A DNA stretch of 64,000 nt from Gambelia wislizenii. Taxonomy: Eukaryota; Chordata; Lepidosauria; Squamata; Crotaphytidae. The notes below the pieces were generated by a model that saw only the letters and a list, made by a program, of their open reading frames with translations, ran no database searches and was not told the DNA's origin. Positions 37,037-49,393 of this stretch are shown piece after piece. Location of the stretch: positions 76,270,001 to 76,334,000 of the forward strand of contig JAUMIR010000003.1 in NCBI GenBank assembly GCA_030847615.1, read 5' to 3'. The first letter of the stretch is position 1. Each line of letters starts with the position of its first letter. The position numbers and the translations under genes were made by a program.

Positions 37037-37915
37037 AGATTTTCCTTGTTTTTTTTCCAGGCTGTGATGCCATGTTCTGGAAGAGTTTACTTCTGATGTT
37101 TCACCTGCATCTCTGGCTGGCATCTTCAGAAAATGGTTGGGTAGGAGTGTGTGTGCAGTTTATGTACTGTGAACACCTGTTGGGGACTATATGTAAATTT
37201 GTGTGTTTGAATGGTTAGTTTCTGGGTATAGAAATGCAAGGAGGATTAGTGTCTGTTTGGCTAAGGTTCGCTGATGGCCCATTATCTGCTGGAAATCGCC
37301 CTGTCCCTGGGTGGAATTCATTTGTAAGTGTTGAGTTTTGATTCTGTTGTTTTTCAAAACTGGAAGCCAGATTTTGTTTACTTTTAGGGTTTCTTCTTTC
37401 CTGTTGAAGTTGTCCAGGTGTTTGTGGATTTCAATAGCTTCTCTGTGCATTCTGACATGATAGTTGTTGACCTGGTCCAGCATTTCGGTGTTTTTAAATA
37501 ACATCTTGTGTCCAGGTTGGTTTATAACATGTTCTGCTACTGCTGATTTTTCTGGCTGGCCCAGTCTGAAGTGTCTCTCATGTTCCTTTGCACACTGCGT
37601 TTAGTGGTCCCTAAGTAAACCTGTCCACAGCTGCATGGTACGCAGTAAACTCCTGTGGCTGTGAGAGGGTCTCTTTTGTCCTTCGCTGAGCGTAGTAGCA
37701 TTTCTTGGATTTTCTTGGTTGGTCTGTAGATTGTTTGGAGGTTGTGTTTCCTCATCAGTTTCCCTATTCTCTCTGTGACTCCTTTGATGTTTGGAGCCAG
37801 CCACAGATGCAGGCAAAACATCAGAAGTAAACTCTTCCAGAACACGGCCTCACAGCCTGGAAAAAACCTAAGGAAAATCTATGGATGCCAGCCGTGAAAG
37901 CCTTCGACTTCACAT
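37037..37915 (-). mobile_element. Penelope-like element copy 2, with 12-bp target duplication
   Basis: The insert is flanked by a perfect 12-bp direct repeat tgccccaagagt (37025-37036 and 37916-37927). The two termini are inverted repeats of about 90 bp: 37037-37125 starts 'agattttccttg' and continues 'ggctgtgatgccatgttctg', and 37795-37886 carries the complement. Such inverted terminal copies occur in Penelope-like elements. The coding remnant inside is on the minus strand. Confidence 0.85.
37187..37790 (-). pseudogene. Penelope-like GIY-YIG endonuclease remnant
   Basis: From 37790 downward: KGVTERIGKLMRK, PTKKIQEMLL, DKRDPLTATG, then GVYCVPCSCGQVYLG (the GIY-YIG signature, about 37655-37615), then in another frame MLDQVNNYHVRMHREAIEIH, NRKEETLKVNKIWLPVLKNN and a tail. 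The RT domain is absent because the copy is 5'-truncated or internally deleted. Sequence near 37585 is deleted relative to copy 1, and there are frame changes. Activity is not expected. Confidence 0.8.
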
Positions 37916-39092
37916 TGCCCCAAGAGTCTTGGCACAGCGGGAGACTGAAAGAGTTGGGGGCTGCTGTGTGGGTAATGTTGTGGGGTGTCCACCTATGCAT
38001 TCATGTCACTGACAGCCATCGAGCAGTATTGGTGGACCCATCTGCCTGGCAGGGAAGCAGGATGGAGGTTCAGGGAAGTGCCAGCTGGTGCCAGGCAGTC
38101 AGGGCTCCTGCCACCACCCTGCATGCAGGACTGCCCATCCACAAGCTCTTGCTTGACACATGGATGTTCCATGTGCAGACCTTGAGGCAGACAGGATGAG
38201 GAGGGTACCCGAGGCCAGGGGCATGCAGCTCTGTGCATTCCTGCTGCTGGCACTCACATTAGCCTGCCGCGAGCAGGGCTGCCTGTTGTTGCTGTTGTGG
38301 TTACAAGTCCTGCGTGAAGAGTGTAGCCATGTAGCTGTGCCTGGGGCTAGGCAGGTAGGATGCTGCAAATTGGAAGAAGTGAGGGCTGCCGTGTGAATAA
38401 TGCTACGGGGCACCCACACAAGATACTTGAGCATCCATGGATTTTGGTATTCTTGGGGCATTTCTGGAGCCAATCCCCCACAGATACTGAGGGTCAACTG
38501 TAATACAAAAATTAAAACACAATTAACCAGAGTTCTATTTTAAAAAAATAAGATAAAAACAGATTTGAAAACACATTTAAAAGATAACAAAATAGAAACG
38601 CGGCATATTAATTTTTGGAAGCTTAAATATAACACATCATACTCATAACCATTTTTCCATTTTGTGATAATAATTTAAGTTTAAATCCTTCTTTGTTTTC
38701 TAATATAAATGGAACATTATTCTGTTTTTGTTTTCATTTGTAACTACAGTAGAAATACAGTTAGCAGTGTTAATTCAAAACATAAGTGATATGGTTTTTC
38801 TTTATTTTAAATCTAATGAAGACACGCAAAGTTTAAGTAGGGTAGATTTCCTTAAAAATAAGATATTACTTTATAATTTATTATTTGCATAAATGTTACA
38901 GTGAGCTGCCTCTTGATTTTTTTAGGCCTGGACAACTGACTTTTGCCAATATTCACTTATGGAAATGTAGCCCTTTAGAGGCTTGTGTATGATCCTACTA
39001 AAGTTTAAGACCAATTTTTTGGTATCAAATTGCATCCCTGAGATGAGAATCTCTGGAACATATTTGCAGACATAATATATATTAAACTCTCT

Positions 39093-39316
39093 GGCTGCTG
39101 ACACACTGCAGAAATAATGCAGTTTGACACCGCTTTAACTATCATGGCTACATCCTGTGGAATCCTCGGATTTGTAGTTTGTTGTGGCACCAGAACTCTC
39201 TGACAGACAATAAATACTGTATATCACAAAACTACAAATCCCAGAATTCCATAGCATGGAGCCGTGGCAGTTAAAATGGTGTCAAACTGCATTATTTCTG
39301 TGGCGTGTCAACAGCC
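39093..39316. mobile_element. 224-bp foldback MITE (hAT-like?)
   Basis: The arms are almost complementary end to end: 'cagaaataatgcagtttgac' on the left and 'gtcaaactgcattatttctg' on the right, with inner 'ggatttgtagttt'/'aaactacaaatccc' also pairing. The outermost matching bases are 'ggctgctgacac'/'gtgtcaacagcc'. No target duplication was found. Confidence 0.7.
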
Positions 39317-40368
39317 TTTATTTGTTATTCTGTCTGCTGAAGCCATATTTTCTCATGACCCATTATTGGAAGCCATGCTGGTAAAGACTGGCTGGAGCAT
39401 GGAAAGTATTGGCCTGCCTGTGATCAATAGCAAGGGAAACCAGATGGGCACATTGTTACATTCTAGCAGGTTGTTTGTACTCAAGATGTTGTGCTTCATT
39501 TTGCCAATCCAAATGGTGCATTTTTTGTCATGATTTATTCAGCCTAATTTCCCAAAGGTAGATTTTTCATGCTGTGATAAAATTGTGATATGATACGATT
39601 TCTCTGTGTTTTCTCTAACCATGAAGTATCACTTTAGGAGGGGCATGTTTGATGTCATATGCGGTGATGAAGTGACTGTGGGTATCTCCCCACTTTATTG
39701 GACCCTCCATCCCTTTCTCTCCATTTGACATTATGATTTCTAGTTGGCCTCACAGGGACAATTAATCTGATGTATGTGGTAGGTGGTAACATGATTGCAT
39801 GATGGCCCCTGCCATGAGATCATGAAAGCTCCCATATGATTCACAACCCATTTCATCTACAACTCTTGCTTCGATAGATTTACTACTCTTACAGCAGGAC
39901 AAGCAACAGAAAGGCGATTTTGAAAATCAGGCAATCAAATGTTGACATGTGGGCATTTAAATATTATGAATACTGCAAATTCCCAAGCATAAATTAGTTA
40001 AGTGCTGTGTGGTAGTGGCAGATTAAGAAGTCAATTTCATGCTAGTATTTCTCCTTACCATGCAAAACATATCCCTCCCTTTCAGGGTGTTTTGATCAGA
40101 TGATCGGGAAATATTTAGAAATGCTGATCTAGAAAAGAAGCAAAAGTGGAGGTAATAGTGACTGTAATGCCTTCTACATCATGGCACTCAGCCATATTTT
40201 CTCCGCATATTTACTGTCCTCTTGTTGATTGGCAATTCCCCGTTTTTGTGAGGAATACATTCACCTTTACTTCTGCATAAGCAGGAAGATGGGGCAGAGA
40301 GAGGGTGGTGGGTGGTCTTACATCGAGCAAGTGGATGCAGCCAGGGTGTGGAGAATGAAGGAGATATA

Positions 40369-40581
40369 CAGTGGGCCCTTGGTATCCACTGGAGTTTGGT
40401 TCCAGACCCCCCCACCGGATACCAGAATCCATAGATGCTCAAGTCCCATTATATACAATAGCGTAGTAAAATTATGTCACTTTTATAGAATGACAAAACC
40501 AAGGTTTGCTTTTTGGAGTTTTTAAAAAATGTTTTCAAGCCATGGGTGGTTGAATCTGTGGATGCAGTTGGAATGCAGTTG
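40369..40581. mobile_element. pogo/Tigger-like MITE, 3' end damaged
   Basis: 'cagtgggcccttggtatcca', 'gtttggttccagaccccc' and 'aagtcccattatatacaata' match the family. The right end has a small rearrangement after 'gaatctgtggatgcag'. Confidence 0.75.
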
Positions 40582-40849
40582 TGAAAAGAAGCTGAATTGT
40601 GTTGGTGGTGAACTGAGGGTTACAGTGCATCAAAAAAAACCCTTGTTTGGTTTCCTCCAAGGCTTCTCGGACCAGGTAAAGAGCTTTGTAAATACTCTTG
40701 GAACCAGCATTGCTTCTTGAGAAGCAAGTTGGAGTTGTTGCCAAGAATACCTCCTTTCATTTATACACCATTTAGAGTAGACCTTGCTAAATGAACCCAC
40801 AGCCCTGGAATGTATAGGTTAGATAATTGCAGTGCACTCTACATGTTGT

Positions 40850-41395
40850 TTCCCTTTAAGATGACTTGAAAGCTTCACCTGGCACAAAATGGTGCTGCAT
40901 AGCTTTTGCTAGGAAGCATATGTATATTCAACCAGTTCATGTCCAAGTGCAACTGTTTGTTAATTTGCTTCTGGACATAGTTTTACAGTGCTGGATGTAA
41001 CCTTTAAAACTTTGTGTGACTTACAGCTTACATACTTCAAGGAGACTTGCTGAGCTGATGAGTCTTGCCGGATGAGATAAAGTGATCAGGTGCTCTTGGC
41101 AGATTTGAATGTCAGCTTCTCAGAGCAGGGCTTTTATAGTGGCTTTCCCAAAACTGTAAAATCTGAATCTGGAAGAGATGAGAAAAACTTACATTTTAGC
41201 TGTCTTTTCAAAAGTATTGTAAGACCTAACTTGTCCCTAAAGTTTTGATTCAAGTCCTGTTTCTATGACAATTCAGATTTGTATTATGCCTTATATTTAT
41301 TCTTAGCATTATCTCTCATTTTAATGTGTCCTTTTTGTTGTGTTTGATGTAGAATGTTTTGATCGTGTGGGAAAGCAGTATAAAATACCTTAATA
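40850..41395 (+). mobile_element. L2-like LINE 3' fragment
   Basis: A decayed ORF2 tail ('ggatgtaacctttaaaactt' resembles the TFKxL region) is followed by a 3' UTR ending 'gggaaagcagtataaaatac' and 'ttaataaataa'. Highly diverged. Confidence 0.4.
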
Positions 41396-42539
41396 AATAA
41401 CTACTAACCATCCTTGCACACATAGTGTTTGTAGAGTTCTTTTTTTAAATAGCATGATTACATTTCTATTTTTTAACTTCTTTTATTCACTCCTGTTTTC
41501 CTCCTGTTGTAAACCAGAAGTTAGAAACTGTTTTGACTAACTTGTTGAGTGTGGTGCCTATATCTATATGCATAATACTTAACTGGTATATATATTTAAT
41601 GATAAAATGTTGAGTATTATAGATGGCTCAAAGCAGTATCACCAACATGGAATATCCTTTCAGAGAGGGTACTTTAATCCTTGTTAGAAGGCATGTAAAT
41701 GTATGCATGGCTGCCTGCAAAACCATGACTTTGAAGTATAGTTTAAAAGTATAGATGTAGAAACTGAAGCAATAATAGTGGTGGTGATAATGATAATGAT
41801 GATGCTCAGGGTTGTTGGGTGCCAAATCTGTAGTGTGCAATATATGCTCCATTTTTAGCCACCTTTATTTGCAAGTAGGTTTTATTGATTTCCAAAGTTA
41901 GAAACACAGCTTCAAGGTGTTCTGATGGCACTTGAGATTTCCATATTGGTACCTCTTAGGAGTTGTTCTTATAGAAATACAAGAGCATCATTTACCCTTA
42001 GATATGTCTTGAACTCATGATTTCTGACCTTTTTTGCTCAGCTTCATATATTCACACGGTATCTCTGTAACACCCAAACAGAATCTTCCTGTTTGAGTGA
42101 ACTGAAGCTCTCTTGTTCTGATCAGTTTCATGCTCATGAGGTAAAAGACAATTTTTATTTTCTTCTAGGTGGCAAAAAACAAACAAACGTAAAAGAGGCT
42201 ATAAAGAATAAGAATACCTAAATTTAGGGTGGACTTGCACACCCACAAATATACCATCCCCTCCCTTCATTTGGGCTGGCTCATTTAAACAGATGGCTTT
42301 GTTTTGATTTGGAATCCCCATTTTTCTTTTTCTTTGTTTCTCCCCCCCCACCTTTTTTTTGTCTGACAGCCGAAGGAGACCTCCAAAGTGCTGTCTGTTC
42401 AAAAAGAAGCTATACAGTGGCTTATTCCCACACAACTCCCTGCCGGTTTGCCTTACTGCCTCCCCCCAATTTGAGTGAATGTCCCCCACCTTCAAGACAT
42501 TCTTCACATTCTTTGCAGAGAAAAGGGGTTAAACGTCTG

Positions 42540-42900
42540 AATTTGGGGGTCACCATGTTATACAAATTGCAATCTAATCGTTTTTACAAGAACACACGTG
42601 TGCTATGAAAAAGAGCCCTGAACAAGAAAGACAAGGAGACAGACAGCTTGCTTTGTCCTTTCTCCTCTGAATGTTTTGTGCTATTGTCATATTGCCGTGT
42701 CTTTCTCCCCTCTGCCTCTGGGAGGGAGAGTTGGTTTGATAGTTAAATTGGCCCATAAAGCAGAAGGGCTTGGTGCCACTTCTGTTTGTTTTCCCAAATA
42801 AAAGCCCCAGAGGGGTCTCTTTTGCACTGTTGTGGATTTATTTGAGGAAACTGCCTTTTTCCCATAGCTAGCATGTCAGTTTATCCTCTGAACTTAACCT
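42540..42900. promoter_or_regulatory. candidate conserved non-coding element
   Basis: A repeat-free stretch with balanced composition, no ORF continuity and several factor-like motifs: an E-box palindrome in 'acacacgtgtg' near 42594, 'gctttgtcctttct' near 42650 and 'aattgcaatctaatcg'. Its look is that of slowly evolving intronic regulatory DNA. The claim is inference, made because FBXW4 introns carry FGF8 enhancers in other vertebrates. Confidence 0.25.
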
Positions 42901-45283
42901 TACGACAACCCAGATAACAAAAAAACTTCCAGGGTCCCAGTGCCAGGAAAGGTAAAGAAATTGTATCTCTTTATTGGGCCCTTTAAAGTGTGTGTGGGCT
43001 AATTCAGAGTCACCAGAAGAAAAGAGGGCCAAGCTTTCTCCCATCCCCACCACCACTGCTGCTATCATTGCCACCCCTGCTGAAGCTAAAAGCATGCAGA
43101 GTTCCAGCTGGCACAAGGAGCTCTCTTAAGTGAGGTGCTGTCCAGAGCTAACTTTTTTTTAAAAAGGGAAAAAAAAGACAGTCACAGAAAACTAGTTATT
43201 GTTGCACCCCAGAGTGCTTTTCACTCTAGTTGATTTATAAATAGCCTAGGAATACTTGTTGATTCTTTATGGATAAACTCTTCAGCTGTGAGTTCATCAA
43301 AGCAGTAGACTGGTTGCACATTCTGATTTACTATTGCTCTTACGTGTTACATCCCTGTCAAGTATTAGATCACTGTAAATAAAATCAACAGTGAGTCCCC
43401 CCCCCCACACCATGTTAGCATGTGTCAAGACATGGGACATACCTAAGGATGGGTGCCATGTGGCCATAGTGCAGTTCTGTGTGGCACATGGGTTTTTGAT
43501 GTCATCTTGACAATTTTAGCTTCGTTTTTTAAATAACAGTGTTGACAATCACTGTCTTTGTATTCTGAATTGTCTATTTTTTTAAAAATAAAAGCACTGT
43601 GGGTTTATTTCTGGTTAAAATTAAGCAGCAGGTAAACTGGCACTAGTATTAATACTCTGTACAGCTGCTAAATCTGTGTAAGTTCTGGCTCCTGTACTGT
43701 AGATTATTTGTATGTTGTTGGCACACAGTGTTCAGCAACCAAAAGCCTAAACTATACTATTTTACCTTATCTTAGTATTTGTACATCTCTGATTGAATGA
43801 GTAGGGATCATCAGTGTGGAGTAAATACTGATCTCTGCAGTGAGATTAATTGTGTTAGAAATGTTTTTCCAGGCAGTGTAGCTGATCACATTTGGAGAAT
43901 ATACGCATCTGAAATTTTGAGCATTTTCATTTTAATATGTATGCACATGATAAAATAGAGGTATGTGTAATTTTCAAGGAAGATCAGCTTAGGATAATGG
44001 AGTTCAGAGCCAACCAACTTCCCCAAATGAAACCCTAACTTGGGAGAACTGCATTGAAGTTGACTCCCTTGTCAAATTGGTATGAGCCAGAGGTCTCAAA
44101 AATGTTTTAAAAATTTTACACTCTTTGTAATGAAAGAGAGAGAGGAATCAATTTACAAGTTGGGGAAGAGAGAAGAATGGACCAATAACATATTTTTACT
44201 GTGCCCAGAAGCTATGACTGCTTTGGCAGTCAAAAGGCGATGAAGGGAGAAAATGCAGGTCAAGTAAGCCCTCTTCCCAGTGACCCTCAAAATGTTTGCA
44301 AGGGAGAAAGTGGTACTTCTCCAAAATGTCTACAAAACTTCATGAATGTCCACTTGTCTCTCAAAGCACTCCTTGCCACTTGTCTCTCTAGGTCATGCTA
44401 AATATTGCCCTTCTGAGTAGGGAAAGAATAACTCCTCCACCTTCCTCACTATTCAACTGCAGCCTATCAGAAGGAGTAGCAGAATACTTAATTTCATGTT
44501 GGATCCACCTATTGCAGAGCATTTTGCCTAGAAAACCCCATGCCTAAATTAGTTAAGTTTTAAAGTGTCCAAATACTTTTTATGATCTTGGCTGGTTTCC
44601 ATCTTGGGGTAGTGCAGTATGCATAGAAGCTTGGGTCCAGATAAGAAGCCCGGATAGTGAGCTTTCAGTTCATTTCCCAATATGGCGAATGAAATTTAGA
44701 TTTTGAATACTACTTTGTGATGTTTGGCAGAGTAGAACAGCTGACAGTATCACTTCCCCCAAATGACTATATGCATTTAGCACTCAAAATATTCAGCAGG
44801 AAGCCTTCAACTTAGTAAGATGATGGCTATGTCTCTTGGAAGAAGCATATGTAATAGCAAGAGATACAGGAGTCTCTTTTTAGCTGAAGAAGGGCAATAT
44901 TGATTAGAGTCCAAAAAGCTTTTTCTAGTATCATGAACAGGAAAGCCTTTCAGTGAAGGATATGCAGTGGTAATTTCTTCACTTCTGGACACCAATCTAT
45001 GTGATAGTCCATCAAATTAGACTTACATCTTATCTCATCATGGTTTGTAGAGGTGGATGAGGAATGTGTGGTAGTAGAATAAGTGAATTGTTTGAGCCAG
45101 TGTAAATAGTGCTGCAGCCATCTTACCTGTGGAAATAACTGCTCACATGAATGGTCTGCTCTCACAAATAGTAATGAATAGACCCATTCACACAAGTAGA
45201 TATATCTAGGAGTAAGCCAACCACAGTAATGTCTGGACTGGCTCCTACATCCCGGGTTTTTTACCCCAGAAAAACTCAATTGT

Positions 45284-45508
45284 GTCAGTGTGGTACAGTA
45301 GTTTGTGTGTTGGAGTAGGACTCCAGGAAAGCAGAGTTCAAATCCCCACTTAGCCATCAAAACCCACTGGGTGAGTTTGGGCAAGTCACACTCTCCCAGA
45401 GTTACAGCCTCTGAACAAATGTTGCCAAGAAAACCCTACAAGGGGCTCACTATAAGTCAGAGGTGACTAGAGGGCACCTAATTACTGCTGTTGCTACTAC
45501 TACTACTT
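45284..45508 (+). mobile_element. tRNA-derived squamate SINE
   Basis: Head 'gtcagtgtggtacagtagtt' with B-box region 'gcagagttcaaatcccca', body with a small internal deletion after 'cactctcccagag', and a 3' end followed by a (cta)n-like tail. Confidence 0.8.
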
Positions 45509-46389
45509 ACAGCTACTAAAGGAATGAAATACCAAACTACGGTACTTTGTTTCCTCCGCTCTCACATGTTCTAATATGTATACTCTTTCCCTTTCTTTTG
45601 ATTTTCCTTGGCAGGCGTCATTTTGTGAGGATTCCTACTGTCTGTAAATCCAGAATTCCATCTGTTCTCTGGATGGGACTGAAACACAGCTACAGTTCCC
45701 TGGCATTTTCTTTGACTTGACTGTACTTAAGCATGCTTTTTAAAAAGAAAAATCTGTATCAATTGTTTGTATATAGACCTACTAACAGGCTTTTCCACCG
45801 TGCAGCCAATAAAGTGGGCTCAGCATATGAAAGCTACACATATACAAAGTAAATTTCTTTCAGGGGAAATGTTTACTGCTATGTGATATAACCACCACTT
45901 CCAAAATAATTTTGTACACTAATGGGAGGTTTCAGGGTCAAGTCTAAGCAGAAGAGTTTGAATAGTCTCAATCTGCCAGCGCATTTTGATTGTATCCTTT
46001 TCAGACTAGAAGGTAGGTGGGATGGAGGAATTGTATCTCAGACACAAGAGACAATGAGTGGGTGGGTAAGTAAATGTAGCAGTTGTAAATGGCAAAGATC
46101 TCATGTCAGGATAAAGGGTGAGGTGGCAAGCTGCTGTTAACTTAGTTAAAGAATCAGAGCTCATTTGCGCTCTCTGGGGTCTCCCTATAAACGGAGATAT
46201 AGTAAACAATTGGAAACTAGTTTCTTGGGTGTCAGAAATGCTTCTAGATTGAATTGTCTTTTGTACTTTCCCCCATAATACACCACGTAAATGACACTGA
46301 GTAGACTACAACATAACTGTAGCTCCCTGTAGATCACCTCTAGGTTATAAATTCTCATGAATGAGGCCTGAAAAAGAACTACTGAAAGG

Positions 46390-46890
46390 TTTTGGCAGTA
46401 GTAACTCAGTTTGGGGCCTGGTTATCTGGGAGAGTACCTTCTTCCTTACAGGCTCATTTCGCCTTCACATTCATTTTAGAAGCCCTCCAGGTGGTGCCAC
46501 ATGTACCTGAGGTCTACTCCACAATTATTCAGAGCAGAATATTTAGCACAGTGATATGCACCATGCTGTGGTAAGAATCAGACAGCTGTCTTGATGTTGA
46601 TGGACTACATACCCCAGCATTCAATATTGTGTTGGCTAGGGTAGCTGGGAGTTGTACTATGTGAAGAATCTTCCCTCTAGTATCAGATATGTGACAATAG
46701 TTCTTGTTTTCAGTGGCATGTTTAAGACTTACCTATTTCTGCAAGACTCCCTGGCTTTCACCTTCTGTTTTATAAATAATATAAATGTTGTTTGTGTTTT
46801 TATACACTCTTTCTATTGTATGTTTCATTATTGTTGTATACAATTCCAAAATTTTCAGATATTGTATAAGCAGTCTATAAATACGTGTGG
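46390..46890 (+). mobile_element. L2-like LINE 3' end split by a small foldback MITE
   Basis: ORF2 tail pieces: EYLLPYRLISP near 46425-46465 and, after an interruption, NLPSSIRYVTI and FKTYLFL (46665-46745), which correspond to the LPxxIR and FKxxLKTxLF stretches of L2-type ORF2. Between 46572 and 46664 lies a palindromic insert ('actacataccccagcatt' paired with 'gctgggagttgtact'). A 3' UTR follows. Confidence 0.55.
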
Positions 46891-46892
46891 AA

Positions 46893-47131
46893 GCTAGCAT
46901 AGCATAGTGGTTTGAATGTTGGACTAGGACACTGGGAGACCAGAGTTTGAATCCCCTGCTCAGCCATGGAAACCCAGTGGGTGACCTTGGGCAAATCATA
47001 CTCTCTCAGCCTCAGAGGAAGGCAATAGCAAACCCTCTGAACAATTTCTGCCATGAGAGCCCTGTGAAAGTATCACCTTAGGGTCACCATAAGTGAGAAA
47101 TGGCTTTAAGGCGCACAAGACAATAGCAACA
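46893..47131 (+). mobile_element. tRNA-derived squamate SINE, full length
   Basis: 'gctagcatagcatagtggtt' (A-box region), 'gaccagagtttgaatcccc' (B-box region), body 'actctctcagcctcagagga', 3' end 'ttaaggcgcacaagacaata'. One of the most complete copies in the window. Confidence 0.85.
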
Positions 47132-47156
47132 GTGAATATTTGTAAATAAATAGTAT

Positions 47157-47623
47157 CAGAGTGGTATTTTTCCAACCAGGGTTTCATGGAAACTTTGTGT
47201 TCCATGAGCATTACCCAGAATTTCTGTGAAATTTTACAACTTTTTGTGTCAGGTACTTCATCTTCTTGTGCTGGCCAGGTGAGAATGGAGTGTCAACCAA
47301 CGTATAACACATTGCCCAGTCAAGTCTCCTGGCACATTTTGCCAAAGTCCCCAAGTTAATGAACTCTCTCACAATTACATCTGTCACAATTGTTCATTAT
47401 CCAATTATCCTTAATCATATTACTATTCTAAGTTATAATTATTAATTAGAATAATTTGTTGCCTTTCAAATATGCAAGTGCTGCATGAATTTGCTTATTA
47501 CTGTTCACTACAATGTATCTTTTTCACTTTATGTAGAGTGTGGGGAGAAGGGGCTGGTGTCCCACAGGGAGTCATGGCATATGTCCCCCTGCCGCCCCCC
47601 AAAAGTTGAGAACCACTATCCTG
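47157..47623. mobile_element. hAT-like non-autonomous element
   Basis: The left end 'cagagtggtatttttccaac' and the inverted right end 'caggatagtggttctcaact' resemble the CAGTGGTTCTCAA terminus common to hAT elements. The 467-bp interior is AT-rich and non-coding. The 8-bp duplication is not discernible. Confidence 0.5.
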
Positions 47624-49064
47624 TCATCACCAGCACATTGTATGATTGAGGTCTGGAGTCAGGCTTCATGTACAGTTTTTTTAAAAATGAAACTGCTACT
47701 TTGTCTATCATTGTTCTGATGAGGTGGTATTCAGATGAAGTGCTGCTATTCATGTGCTTTTGTCAGGAGCCATTCATGTGCTTTTGTTAGAAAGTAACAG
47801 AAGCTCTGCAAAACTTTCCTCAACCCATTAAAAATTTCCAAAAGTTTTATATATTTTTATTTATTTATAATGTGGCTTTACTTTAAAGTTTAGCAGCATT
47901 GCTTTACATAATTTCTAAACATAATTAGATGGAGTGCTTGATTCCCAACACATGTCCCTTTATTAAAATGCAGAATTCCAGACACTAGAATGTATGATTC
48001 CTGCTAAATTCCTTTGTGTGAGGGCTATTTGATTGGCATGTCTGCCTCTGATATGTTTGGGCAAATACGTATTGTACCTGCTTGATTTTCCTTGGCCCTC
48101 CTCCACCTATCTTGCCTGCAGGTATCTAAGCAAACACACCAATATTTGCTGGCCAGTCATTTATTGGAAATGGTGGTGATAGTAATCATTCAGTCACTAT
48201 GTTCAGAGTGTTTGGTCATTATTCTCTCATCCTTGGAAGAACCTGTAGGACAGCTAACCGGTTTCAGAGTAACTTCCCGAAAGGTCATCTTGTGAATCTG
48301 TGGCAGAGAAAAAAATTGAAATAAGGATACCAGATTTTAACAAATAATCAACACTATCTATTGACTTACAGATAGAATAGGAGTTAATTATTATATTAAA
48401 CGCCAACCACCTTTTATTTTCATTGTGAGCAGGAGGTTTATAGGGTTGTACACTGCCATGTCTTACAGGGGCCAGAACTGGATGTTGGGCTCTTGCCCAC
48501 TTTTGAAATGCACATGGTTATTCTCTGGTCTCTTTTATCATTCCTCCATCCCTTTCATGAATGTGCCAAGCAGTCCTTCACATGGGGTACTTTTCCTAAC
48601 AAGTGTTTCTCTGTAGGAAAATACATGTATGGTGTTGTATATGAAAAATATGATAGCATCTGAGATGTTTTCATGATTACATCTTTCTTTTTTATTTCTT
48701 TTTTGGAAACTAATATTCTGGAGGTTGCCTCACATAGTAAGAAGTTACATGCTGTACAGATCCGCCATTATCAATTTTTTACACCCCACCCCCCAGTGGG
48801 GCATGACAAAAAACAACAGATTTCCATGGAGTGTCTATATACAAATGAATAATTACACAGAGTAACCTGCATGCATATTATGTTAGAGTACCCACCACAC
48901 TAGTGCTGAGTCGTGTGAAACAGTTTGTAGGGGATACCTAGAATATGTAAAGATGTGTTGTGTCCAGGTGCTCTTGCTTTCTCACTCTCCAGGGTGGGCA
49001 GACTTTAACCTTGCAGAATTAACTTAATTTTTCTCCTGGAGCTCTTGTTCATACAATTCCTACT

Positions 49065-49393
49065 GACTTTTTCAGACAGGACTTACCGCGCAAGAAGACT
49101 CCAGAATAGTTACGACGTTGTCATGCAGCAGGGGTTCTGTTTTAGATGATGCCGTCTCTCTCTCGGCATCGTCTGTGTCACTTCCATGTATGATTGGAGG
49201 CAGCCGTGCCATATTTTACTCACGGAAATTGTCTGTGAGTAAAATATGGTGCGGCTGCCTCCAATCATACATGGAAGTGACACGGACAATGCCGAGAGAG
49301 GGACGGTGTCGTCCGAAATGGACCCCCTGCCACGCAACAGCGTTGTAACTATTCCAGAGTCTTCTTGCATGGTAAGTCCTGTCTGAAAAAGTC
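49065..49393. repeat. 329-bp near-perfect palindrome (foldback element)
   Basis: Two 159-bp arms (49065-49223 and 49235-49393) flank an 11-nt centre. By eye they agree at roughly 85% of positions without gaps, and nearly all of the two dozen mismatches are transitions. Because the arms are mirror images, both strands show similar ORFs (minus 49110-49370, plus 49118-49348), which are artefacts of the palindrome. Short inverted ends 'gactttttcag' suggest a foldback transposon, but no clear target duplication is visible. Sense transcripts of the intron would fold into a long hairpin. Confidence 0.9.

Larger units (their letters stand above)
36943..38500. mobile_element. Tigger-like TIR element interrupted by a Penelope element
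   Basis: The ends 'cagttggtgctctgtatttg' and 'actgagggtcaactg' are inverted repeats flanked by TA (36941-36942, 38501-38502). Removing the 879-bp Penelope insert and one copy of its duplication leaves an element of about 670 bp. The interior has a diverged direct repeat ('gggctgctgtgtgggtaatg' near 37958 and 'gggctgccgtgtgaataatg' near 38384). The 132-aa minus ORF and the + ORFs at 37885-38396 fall within it and show no domain. Confidence 0.75.

Noticed and set aside
38099..38497. 132-aa minus-strand ORF
   Set aside because: Lies inside the Tigger-like element; low-complexity peptide with no domain.
49110..49370. Similar ORFs on both strands (86 and 76 aa)
   Set aside because: They mirror each other because the DNA is a palindrome; there is no independent evidence of coding.
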